DNA of 6,117 nt, from contig CAKTOK010000063.1 in NCBI GenBank assembly GCA_934589835.1, positions 1 to 6,117 on the forward strand, in the 5' to 3' direction. Of this stretch, positions 1 to 5,603 are shown piece after piece (position 1 is the first letter of the stretch; every line of letters starts with the position of its first letter). The translations under genes and the position numbers were made by a program. The DNA is from an uncultured Oscillospiraceae bacterium. GTDB taxonomy: Bacteria > Bacillota > Clostridia > Oscillospirales > Oscillospiraceae. Under the pieces are notes generated by a model. The model ran no database searches, was not told the DNA's origin, and was given only the letters and a program-made list of their open reading frames with translations.

Positions 1-185
1 CACTGAAGACTGCTATCAAGAAGTTCGAGGCTGCTGCCGTTGAAGGCAATCGCACCGAGGCCGAGGGCACTTACAAAGTCGCAGTCAAGGCGATCGATAA
101 GGCTGCCGCCAAGGGTCTGCTGCACAAGAACAATGCGGCCCACAAGAAGAGCGCGCTGACGCTGAAGCTGAATAAGATCGGTTAA
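1..185 (+). CDS. rpsT: 30S ribosomal protein S20, 3' part
   Basis: The open frame with codons starting at position 3 gives 60 residues and ends at TAA 183-185; the 5' end lies outside the window. The peptide begins LKTAIKKFEAA and ends SALTLKLNKIG. It is rich in Lys and Ala, and contains KGLLHKNNAAHKKSAL, the hallmark C-terminal block of bacterial S20. S20 is usually close to 87 residues, so about the last two thirds are present. S20 is a primary binding protein of 16S rRNA in the small ribosomal subunit, made of long helices; the Lys/Ala-rich helical character fits that role. It is followed 12 bases later by its own intrinsic terminator, so it is probably monocistronic or last in its transcript. 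It converges on the minus-strand mini-protein gene. The identification is secure from the motif. Confidence 0.96.
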   Translation, partial: LKTAIKKFEAAAVEGNRTEAEGTYKVAVKAIDKAAAKGLLHKNNAAHKKSALTLKLNKIG

Positions 186-197
186 CGACCAGACTCA

Positions 198-235
198 ACG
201 GGTATCCGAAAGGATGCCCGTTTTGCTTTGTTTGC
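198..235 (+). terminator. Intrinsic terminator of rpsT
   Basis: A 10-bp stem (198-207 pairs with 212-221, including one G-U pair) closes on a GAAA tetraloop and runs into a T-rich tract (TTTTGCTTTGTTTG). It starts 12 bases after the rpsT stop codon. This is a classic rho-independent terminator for the + strand. Confidence 0.93.
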
Positions 236-249
236 GCCAGAACGCGAGC

Positions 250-290
250 CAACGAAAAGGCCTCCCGCAGCAACGCTGCGGGAGGCCTTT
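250..290 (-). terminator. Intrinsic terminator of the mini-protein / M23 hydrolase unit
   Basis: A perfect 16-bp GC-rich stem (256-271 with 275-290) has a 3-base loop. On the minus strand it is followed by TTTTCGTT, and it begins 11 bases after the stop codon of the mini-protein gene. The stem ends in AAA/TTT on both sides, so weak bidirectional action is possible, but the longer T tract is on the minus strand. Together with the rpsT terminator it insulates two convergent transcripts. Confidence 0.92.
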
Positions 291-301
291 GACTCATTCG
301 T

Positions 302-487
302 TTACTTCTTCCTCTTCTTGGCGCCTATGACGATCATGACCACCAGGATCACCACCGCGGCGACCACCATGCCGATCCAAAGACCCATGTTACTGGTGTC
401 GCCGGTGAGCGGGCTGGCCCAGGCCGCCGTCAGGCTCATGGCCGCGCAGCAGATCAGTGTCAGCAGGCAGAACAGCTTTTTCATCAT
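302..487 (-). CDS. Mini-protein: signal peptide plus sortase-type C-terminal signal
   Basis: The gene encodes 61 residues. An N-terminal signal peptide (MMKK, hydrophobic core, possible AWA cleavage site after residue 24) runs directly into SPLTGDTSNMGLWIG, a 20-residue hydrophobic span (about 36-55) and the basic tail AKKRKK. This is the architecture of a sortase sorting signal ([LNS]PxTG, membrane span, positive tail); SPxTG motifs are known for class B sortases of Clostridioides difficile. There is almost no mature domain: cleavage at both ends would leave about four residues. Alternatively it is simply a two-helix membrane mini-protein. Two adjacent ATG codons (487 and 484) are both well placed after GAGGTG at 491-496; the upstream one is given. 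It has its own promoter (519-546) and also lies 65 bases downstream of the M23 hydrolase, so it may be read from both. No sortase gene is in the window. The specific function is unknown. Confidence 0.8.
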   Translation of the reverse strand: MMKKLFCLLTLICCAAMSLTAAWASPLTGDTSNMGLWIGMVVAAVVILVVMIVIGAKKRKK

Positions 488-518
488 TTTCACCTCATTC
501 CGTTCAGCTTCTGCGGTC

Positions 519-546
519 ATTATACCATACTTTCCTGTGTTTGCAA
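519..546 (-). promoter_or_regulatory. Sigma-A-type promoter with extended -10 for the mini-protein
   Basis: On the minus strand TTGCAA (546-541) and TATAAT (524-519) are 16 bases apart, with TGG directly before the -10 (extended -10). The predicted start is near 511-513, about 25 bases before the ATG. It begins only 7 bases after the M23 stop codon, and no terminator lies between, so the mini-protein probably has both its own transcript and read-through from the hydrolase. Confidence 0.8.
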
Positions 547-552
547 GGGGCA

Positions 553-2286
553 TCACAGATAGTTCAGCGGGTTCAGGAACGTGCCGTTGAGCTGAATGCG
601 GAAATCGCAGTGGTTGCCGCTGGAAATGCCGGTGGAGCCCATGCGGGCGATCTGCTGGCCCTTGTGGACGTGCTGGCCCACGGACACCAGCAGCGAGCTG
701 TTGTGACCGTAATAGGTGATAAAGCCATTGCCGTGGTCGATCTTCACCAGATAGCCATAGCCGCCCAGCCAGCCGGAATAAATGACCGTGCCGCCGTCGG
801 AGGCGTAGATGGGGGTGCCGTAGCTGTTGGCGATGTCGATGGCCTCGTGATAGGTGCTGGCGCCGCGGATACCGGTGTTGCGGCCGCCAAAATAGGAGGT
901 GATGACGCCGCTGCACGGCCAGCCGAAGCTGCCTGTGGGATACCAGGAGGGGCGCTCCTTGGTGCCGCGGAGCTGCTGCTCCGTCACGGGCTGGGACAGC
1001 GTGACGCTGGCCACGATCTGGCGCTCCGTTTCGGTGCCGTTGATATAGGTGACGTTGGCGGTGACATCCGCCTTGCCGTACACGCCGGCGGAGATGACCT
1101 TGTACTCGCCCTGATACATGGAGCCATCGTCGGTGTAGGCCACGGGATAGGGCACGTCCTGCACATAGCGCTGCCGCTCCACGTTCACCACGGTCAGGTA
1201 CGGTACGGCGTTGCTGATGGTCAGCACATCGCCCACCCGCAGGATCTTCGGGTCATAGCCGGGGTTCAGCTTCATCAGCGCATCCACCGACAAGCCGTAC
1301 TCGTCGGCGATGCTGTAATAGCTGTCGCCGCTCTTGACGGTGTAGGTGACCTCGCCCTCCTTCGTCTCGTTGAGGATCTCGGCGATGTAGCCCAGATTCA
1401 TGACGTAGGAGGCGTCCACATACTCCTGCCGGATCTCCACATCCTCCACGAAGTAGGCGTCTACCGTGTCCTCCGTCTGGTAGCCCAGCTTCAGCTGGGT
1501 CAGAATGTCATCCAGCGCGCCGGGGAATGTGGTGGCCACCACCTTTTCTCCGTCTACATACAGGACGTTGGCGTACTCCACCAGACCGATCTCCTCCGTC
1601 AGCTCCTGACGGAGACTCTCCTCACTGGTGATCTCCTTGCGGAGATAAACGCCCGTTTCCGTCTCCAGCAGGGACTGATCCAGCTGATAGCTGCTGTCGT
1701 GCAGGGTCTCACGGGTGATGCCCTCCACCTCCGCTACCGCCAGCTCCACCGCGTGCTGGGAGGAGACGACGCCCAGATCCGTGCCATCGTAGACGGCGCG
1801 GGCGCCGATGGTGTACAGGGACAGGATCGTGGCTGCCGCGGCGATGGCCATGGCGCCGGCCAGAAAAGCCACGGGATGGAGCTTCATCTGCTCAAAATGA
1901 CTGCGCCGGCGGTCACCGGCGCGAATGAGCCGCTTGCGGCGGCGGGAGATCCGTTCGCGAAGGTTGGCGCCCAGACGGGGCAGACTGTTCCAGAAGAACA
2001 GAAACAGCTGGGCCGCGGAGTGCTCGGACTCGGGAAAGCTGCTGTGGCGGTTCTCGTCCACCAGATGGCGGGCGCTGCCCCGTACCCGGCCCAGCCAGGC
2101 GAAGAAGCGCTTGACGCCTGCCTGCAGGTTCAGGGTGAACAGATCGGGATGCTCCTCCTGATACTGCCGCCAGCTTTTCAGATTGTCGATCCACAGCTGC
2201 CACAGGGTGGAGAGCGTCATAGGCTCACGGTTGGGGTCGTGTACGGTATTCTTTTGTTCCTTTTTCGCTTCCAGTTGCTCTTTCAT
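553..2286 (-). CDS. Membrane-anchored LysM-G5-M23 family peptidoglycan endopeptidase
   Basis: The protein has 577 residues. Residues 1-137 form a basic, Trp-containing, probably cytoplasmic region of no recognised family. A single membrane span is at about 138-161. The outer part has two similar short modules (around 165-190 and 242-268, each with a V-Y-(V)DG core), then LysM (about 314-358, YTVKSGDSYYSIADEYGLS), G5 (about 362-439) and a C-terminal M23 domain (about 461-574). LysM and G5 bind cell-wall sugars; M23 enzymes are zinc peptidases that cut peptidoglycan cross-bridges or stem peptides. M23 residues seen are H480 and D484 (HEAID), H528 (YYGH) and H559. The usual HxH is HCD here, so a zinc ligand His is Asp (D561). 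The start is ATG 2286, because AGGTGA (2300-2295) sits 8 bases before it. A GTG at 2298 in the same frame would lie inside that ribosome binding site. It probably acts in wall remodelling; the exact bond cut is unknown. Confidence 0.92.
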   Translation of the reverse strand: MKEQLEAKKEQKNTVHDPNREPMTLSTLWQLWIDNLKSWRQYQEEHPDLFTLNLQAGVKRFFAWLGRVRGSARHLVDENRHSSFPESEHSAAQLFLFFWNSLPRLGANLRERISRRRKRLIRAGDRRRSHFEQMKLHPVAFLAGAMAIAAAATILSLYTIGARAVYDGTDLGVVSSQHAVELAVAEVEGITRETLHDSSYQLDQSLLETETGVYLRKEITSEESLRQELTEEIGLVEYANVLYVDGEKVVATTFPGALDDILTQLKLGYQTEDTVDAYFVEDVEIRQEYVDASYVMNLGYIAEILNETKEGEVTYTVKSGDSYYSIADEYGLSVDALMKLNPGYDPKILRVGDVLTISNAVPYLTVVNVERQRYVQDVPYPVAYTDDGSMYQGEYKVISAGVYGKADVTANVTYINGTETERQIVASVTLSQPVTEQQLRGTKERPSWYPTGSFGWPCSGVITSYFGGRNTGIRGASTYHEAIDIANSYGTPIYASDGGTVIYSGWLGGYGYLVKIDHGNGFITYYGHNSSLLVSVGQHVHKGQQIARMGSTGISSGNHCDFRIQLNGTFLNPLNYL

Positions 2287-2294
2287 GTTGGGTC

Positions 2295-2300
2295 TCACCT
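2295..2300 (-). promoter_or_regulatory. Ribosome binding site that fixes the M23 hydrolase start
   Basis: On the minus strand AGGTGA (2300-2295) lies 8 bases before ATG 2286-2284. The in-frame GTG at 2298-2296, which would add four residues (MRPN), falls within this site and so is not credible as the start. Confidence 0.8.
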
Positions 2301-2304
2301 AAAA

Positions 2305-2321
2305 GTTACAAAATCGTTACA
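2305..2321 (-). promoter_or_regulatory. Perfect WalR-type direct repeat at the hydrolase transcription start
   Basis: On the minus strand the sequence is TGTAAC, five bases (GATTT), TGTAAC. This exactly fits the published WalR (YycF) consensus TGTWAH-N5-TGTWAH. It covers about +1 to +17 of the predicted transcript, a position more often linked to repression than activation. WalR is the essential regulator of autolysin genes in low-GC Firmicutes; its presence here is inferred, since no walRK genes are in the window. Confidence 0.6.
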
Positions 2322-2327
2322 AACGGT

Positions 2328-2356
2328 ATCATACCTTGTTTCCGGTGCTGCGTCAA
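2328..2356 (-). promoter_or_regulatory. Sigma-A-type promoter of the M23 hydrolase
   Basis: On the minus strand TTGACG (2356-2351) and TATGAT (2333-2328) have a 17-base spacer, close to consensus in both boxes. The predicted start is near 2321, leaving a leader of about 35 bases. An A-tract and a 12-bp inverted repeat (2364-2375) lie just upstream of the -35. Confidence 0.85.
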
Positions 2357-2391
2357 GAAAAAAATTGTAAACAATGGCGATTCAGGGCAGG

Positions 2392-2429
2392 AAAAAGGTG
2401 GGAAGCGCCTCAAAGGGGCGCTTCCCACC
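2392..2429 (-). terminator. Intrinsic terminator of the holB-ricT-HAD operon
   Basis: A perfect 13-bp GC-rich stem (2397-2409 with 2417-2429) and a 7-base loop are followed on the minus strand by TTTTT (2396-2392). It starts 11 bases after the HAD stop codon and lies upstream of the hydrolase promoter, separating the two minus-strand units. Confidence 0.93.
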
Positions 2430-2440
2430 AACAAAAGCGG

Positions 2441-3286
2441 TCAATATTTTTCGTCCAACAGTGCGATGAGGGCGGCGATGGCGTCCTCGCGGCAGTCCGG
2501 CAGCACATGGACATTGGGCAGCGCCCGCACGGACGGCAGGGCGTTGGCCGGCGCAAAGGCCATGCCTGCCCAGATCAGCATGGAGGCATCGTTGGCGTGG
2601 TCGCCGACGCAGGCCACGTTGGCCTGAGGGATATCCAGCAGCTCCGCCAGACGGCGGACCATGCCGCCCTTGTTGGCGCCCTGAGCCGTCAGCTCCACCA
2701 GCGAATCGCTGCTGGTGACGATCTCATAGTCGCCGTACCAAGGCTGGCGCCGGAAATAGGCCAGCAGCTCCGCCTGATGCGCCGGCTCTGTGGAAAACAG
2801 GGCCTTGCTGATGGGGGACGGCACCTGCGCCATGCTGTCCACGAACACCGTGGGCGAATGGGTCACATGGAGGTGCCGCTGGGTCACGGCGTTGGGCTGC
2901 AGGGCGTGGATGTCATTGTTGTCGTGGTACAGCTCTACCGCCGCAAAGGGCAGGTCGCGGATGACCTGTCCGATATGGTCCCGGGCTGTCTCCGGCAGGA
3001 ACGCCTCGCACAGGTATTTTCCGATGGAGAAGTCATAGATGGCGGCGCCGTTGAACAGCACGGTGGGGCCGTTCATGGGCACGCCGTCAGCCACCGCCTC
3101 AAAGGCGGGCTTGGCGCGGCCTGTGGCCACGGAGAAAATGCCGCCCTCGGCCATAAAGTAGCGGATGGCCCGCTGGTTGGCGTTGGAGACCGGCGGCATG
3201 GGACGGCCGAGCCGCAGCGCCTCCTCCGTATAGGCAAGGGTGTTGTCATAGTCGCTGGCCAGCAGCAGACCGGTGAATTTTCCCAT
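2441..3286 (-). CDS. Cof-type HAD-superfamily (subclass IIB) phosphatase
   Basis: The protein has 281 residues, the usual size for Cof-type HAD hydrolases. Motif I is DYDNTL (nucleophile D12, acid/base D14; the usual DxDGT has Gly where Asn15 is). Motif II is ATGR (T55), motif III NKGG (K206), and motif IV GDHAND (D229, D233, Mg2+ binding). The middle section (about 85-195) is the IIB cap that sets substrate choice. The family removes phosphate from sugar phosphates, nucleotides, FMN or PLP; nothing here fixes the substrate. There is no signal peptide, so it is cytoplasmic. The ATG comes 6 bases after the ricT stop codon, with GGAGG inside the end of ricT 11 bases ahead, so translation is likely coupled to ricT. 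In Bacillus subtilis the gene after yaaT is yabA, so this neighbour differs. The domain call is firm; the role is unknown. Confidence 0.92.
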   Translation of the reverse strand: MGKFTGLLLASDYDNTLAYTEEALRLGRPMPPVSNANQRAIRYFMAEGGIFSVATGRAKPAFEAVADGVPMNGPTVLFNGAAIYDFSIGKYLCEAFLPETARDHIGQVIRDLPFAAVELYHDNNDIHALQPNAVTQRHLHVTHSPTVFVDSMAQVPSPISKALFSTEPAHQAELLAYFRRQPWYGDYEIVTSSDSLVELTAQGANKGGMVRRLAELLDIPQANVACVGDHANDASMLIWAGMAFAPANALPSVRALPNVHVLPDCREDAIAALIALLDEKY

Positions 3287-3292
3287 GGTGCG

Positions 3293-4573
3293 TCACGCCT
3301 CCGTTCCGGCGTTGGGCTTGCCGCCGCGGCGGCGTCCGCCTCGATGGCGGGGGCGCTTTTTCTGCTCGCCGCCTGCGGCGGGCTGCTCCGCCTGCGGCTT
3401 GGGGGGGCGGGGTGCGGCAGGCGCGCTGGCGCCCGCTCCGCCGTTTCCGCGATACCCTCTGCGGCGGCCTCCGCCCTGACGGGCGGGCTGCCTGTCGCCG
3501 GAGGGCTTGTCCGCCGGCTTGTCCGGCTGCTCCGGCTTGGCCGGCCTCTCGCTGCGCTTCTCCGGCGCGCCCTCGCCCTTCCGGCTGCTGCGGCCGCCTC
3601 TGCGGCGGCGGGGCTTCTCACTGCCGTCCTCGCCGCGGGTGGGAGCGGGCGAGGGCGTGAAGTCGCTGATGAAGCTGATGGGGGGCATTGCCTCCTCTGT
3701 CTCCGGCTCCACATAGCGCTGGGGCCGCTGGTCGGGGATGGCGATGCCGTCGCGGCTGCCCTTGCCGTTTCGCAGGACGCACACCTCGCAGTTGTGGTAG
3801 CAGCGGGCGTTTTCCGGCCGGTCGTCCAGCCGCACGTTTACCGTCTCCTTCAGCAGGTTTACGTCGCTGACGTTGCCGGGGCCGTCCGGCGTCAGCACGA
3901 AGGAATCGTTTTTCGGCATCCGCTTGATGGCGTCCTCATAGGCGTCCTGCTCATATTTCAGGCAGCACATCAGGCGGCCGCAGGTGCCGGAGATCTTGGC
4001 GGGGTTCAGGGACAGGTTCTGGGTCTTGGCCATCTTGATGGACACGGGCAGGAACTCGTCCATAAACTGGGCGCAGCAGAAGGGACGGCCGCAGATACCC
4101 AGTCCGCCCAGCATCTTGGCCTCGTCGCGGACGCCGATCTGCCGCAGCTCGATACGGGCGCGGAACACGCCGGCCAGATCCTTCACCAGCTCGCGGAAAT
4201 CCACGCGGCCGTCGGCCGTGAAGAAGAACAGGATCTTGGAGCCATCGAAGCTGCACTCCACCCGCACCAGCTTCATCTCCAGCTTGTGCTGAACGATCTT
4301 CTTCTGGCAGATGTCGAAGGCCTCCTTCTCCCGGCTCCGGTTGTAGGCGGCGGTGTGATGGTCGTTGTCGGTGGCGATCCGCAGCACCGCCCGCAGCGGC
4401 GGCACCACCTGCTCGTCGGGCACCGGATGGTTGCCCTCGCAGCACTGGGCAAATTCCGGCCCCTGCGCCGTCTCTACGATGATGTCCTGACCGGCCTCCA
4501 CCGTCAGGCCCTTCGGGTCAAAGTAATAGGTTTTGCAGCCGCTGCGAAAGCGGACGGAAACCACAGTCGTCAT
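3293..4573 (-). CDS. ricT: RicT/YaaT (PSP1 domain) Fe-S regulatory protein with long RGG-like tail
   Basis: The protein has 426 residues. Residues 1 to about 280 match the PSP1 / stage 0 sporulation YaaT family, including GGLGICGRPFCCAQF (C161, C166, C167) and SGTCGRLMCCLKYE (C198, C203, C204). In B. subtilis RicT joins RicA and RicF in a complex that carries [4Fe-4S] clusters, associates with RNase Y in mRNA processing, and is needed for sporulation, competence and biofilm formation. Extra here: C258, C262, C265 (CX3CX2C), and a disordered Arg/Gly/Pro-rich tail (about 303-426) with RRRRGG, GGGRRRGYRG and RGGRRRGG. B. subtilis RicT is about 275 residues and lacks this tail. The start is ATG 4573: GGGAGGAG (4586-4579) lies 5 bases before it, and the ATG overlaps the holB stop as ATGA. 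An in-frame ATG at 4588 overlaps that ribosome binding site. The holB-ricT order matches B. subtilis holB-yaaT. Confidence 0.94.
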   Translation of the reverse strand: MTTVVSVRFRSGCKTYYFDPKGLTVEAGQDIIVETAQGPEFAQCCEGNHPVPDEQVVPPLRAVLRIATDNDHHTAAYNRSREKEAFDICQKKIVQHKLEMKLVRVECSFDGSKILFFFTADGRVDFRELVKDLAGVFRARIELRQIGVRDEAKMLGGLGICGRPFCCAQFMDEFLPVSIKMAKTQNLSLNPAKISGTCGRLMCCLKYEQDAYEDAIKRMPKNDSFVLTPDGPGNVSDVNLLKETVNVRLDDRPENARCYHNCEVCVLRNGKGSRDGIAIPDQRPQRYVEPETEEAMPPISFISDFTPSPAPTRGEDGSEKPRRRRGGRSSRKGEGAPEKRSERPAKPEQPDKPADKPSGDRQPARQGGGRRRGYRGNGGAGASAPAAPRPPKPQAEQPAAGGEQKKRPRHRGGRRRGGKPNAGTEA

Positions 4574-5421
4574 AAAAGCTCCTCCCATTCCACGGCGAGA
4601 GCGCCAAGAACATGGCCCGCGCCTACATTATATTCACATTCGCCGCTGTACTTTTCCAGCAGCGCCGTCAGCTTTTGGAGCTGGCGGCGGGTCAAGCCGC
4701 AGGCCAGCGCCTGCGCCGTCTCGCCGCAGGCGGGATCCGGCGTCTGCTTGCCCATTTGCAGCAGCAGCGCCTCCGCCGCGGCGCACCACGCGCCCCGCAG
4801 CACGTCCAGCAGCTCCTCCCGCTTGATGCGGCGGTTCTCCAGAGACACCAGACAGGACGTGACCGGCAGCAGCTTCCCTCCGGCAAAGGCGCGGCACAGC
4901 TGCTCCGCCTCCGGCGGCAGGGCGTCCGGCGGCAGGTCCTGGCTTTTCAGCAGCACGCAGCGGGAGCGCACCGTCTCCAGCAGGGCGGCGGGACTGTCGG
5001 TGCAGAAGAGGAACGCGGCGTAGGGCGGGCCCTCCTCCACGATCTTCAGCAGCACGTTCTGGTCCCGCTCGTTGAGCTGGCGGCTGTCGGCGATGATATA
5101 GACCTTGCGCGCCGCCTCGTTGGGGCGGATATAAGCATCCTGCCGCAGGGCGCGGACGGCGTCCACCGTCAGCTCGCGGTGCTCGGTGTCGCGGACCACG
5201 GTGACGTCGGGATGGATGCCCTCCAGCACCTTCCGACAGTGGCGGCACCGCAGGCACGGCTTGTCCGCGCCCTCGCAGACATGGGCGGCGGCGATGAAGC
5301 GGGCCGCGTCCGTCAGGTCGCCGCTGCCGGAGAGCACGATGGCGTGGCTCAGCCGGCCCTGCTCCGCCGCACGGCGGACCGTGCGGGCCAATGTGCTGTT
5401 TTCCGGCAGAAGCTGGGCCAT
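4570..5421 (-). CDS. holB: DNA polymerase III subunit delta' (clamp loader)
   Basis: The protein has 283 residues. Residues 1 to about 160 form an AAA+ module with a four-Cys zinc site (C49, C56, C59, C62; pattern C-x6-C-x2-C-x2-C), the block ADSRQLNERDQNVLLKIVEEGPP cut short here to LNERDQNVLLKIVEE, and TVRSRC (R154 is the expected SRC arginine finger). The rest is a helical C-terminal domain. Delta' is the non-motor subunit that helps the DnaX-containing loader open and place the beta clamp. The P-loop is degenerate (LSGSGDLTDA, no GK[ST]), so it probably does not bind ATP productively, as in E. coli delta'. The start is ATG 5421, with AGGGGAG just upstream; a farther start at 5502 would lie at the -35 of the promoter and add a non-family extension. 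It is first in the holB-ricT-HAD operon. DnaX itself has similar motifs but keeps its P-loop. Confidence 0.92.
   Translation of the reverse strand: MAQLLPENSTLARTVRRAAEQGRLSHAIVLSGSGDLTDAARFIAAAHVCEGADKPCLRCRHCRKVLEGIHPDVTVVRDTEHRELTVDAVRALRQDAYIRPNEAARKVYIIADSRQLNERDQNVLLKIVEEGPPYAAFLFCTDSPAALLETVRSRCVLLKSQDLPPDALPPEAEQLCRAFAGGKLLPVTSCLVSLENRRIKREELLDVLRGAWCAAAEALLLQMGKQTPDPACGETAQALACGLTRRQLQKLTALLEKYSGECEYNVGAGHVLGALAVEWEELL
4579..4586 (-). promoter_or_regulatory. Ribosome binding site that fixes the ricT start
   Basis: GGGAGGAG on the minus strand lies inside the last codons of holB, 5 bases before ATG 4573. The ricT ATG shares ATGA with the holB stop, so termination and re-initiation are probably coupled. 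The in-frame ATG at 4588 is rejected because it overlaps this site. Confidence 0.85.
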
Positions 5422-5472
5422 GGCGCTCCCCTTTCTCTGGCAGGGCCTAACGCCCCACTTTCCTAATGCACC

Positions 5473-5502
5473 AGTATAACACAGAAAAAGCGCCGCAGGC
5501 AA
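5473..5502 (-). promoter_or_regulatory. Sigma-A-type promoter of the holB-ricT-HAD operon
   Basis: On the minus strand TTGCCT (5502-5497) and TATACT (5478-5473) have an 18-base spacer. The predicted start is near 5466, giving a leader of about 45 bases before holB. The -35 is only a fair match, so moderate strength is expected. Confidence 0.7.
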
Positions 5503-5603
5503 GTTTTATTCTCCGGTTCCGGGGGGAAAATGTTTCCGGTATCCCGCTTTCTCGGCAAGCGCAGAAACAAATTGCAAAAAAACAGAAAAATTTGGGAATA
5601 GTC

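Noticed and set aside
302..487. Lipoprotein reading of the mini-protein (Cys residues in the signal peptide)
   Set aside because: The residues before each Cys (LIC, ICC) do not fit a lipobox, which needs Gly, Ala or Ser just before the Cys.
457..2370. A 637-codon open frame on the + strand opposite the M23 hydrolase
   Set aside because: The protein is low-complexity Ala/Val/Gly/His/Leu/Gln-rich with no family motif, spans a gene boundary and promoters on the other strand, and has no ribosome binding site. It is the expected antisense shadow of a GC-rich coding strand.
3073..3714. A 213-codon minus-strand frame overlapping the ricT tail and the HAD start
   Set aside because: It is an out-of-frame reading of the GC-rich tail region, an Arg/Pro/Ser/Ala-rich product, with better-supported genes in the other frame.
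3779..3802. Radical SAM enzyme signature (CX3CX2C) in RicT
   Set aside because: The spacing matches, but there is no radical SAM barrel; the motif sits after a PSP1 domain near a disordered tail. It is kept only as a possible metal site.
2336..5023. An 895-codon open frame on the + strand opposite HAD, ricT and holB
   Set aside because: It runs through three well-supported minus-strand genes and a terminator, has repetitive Ala/Gly/Leu/Arg composition and no recognisable domain. It is an antisense artefact of GC-rich third positions.
5503..5603. Possible riboswitch or hairpin between the divergent holB and ppdK promoters
   Set aside because: Only a weak 5-bp GGAAA/TTTCC pairing is visible, it lies outside both predicted leaders, and there is no terminator or known riboswitch core.
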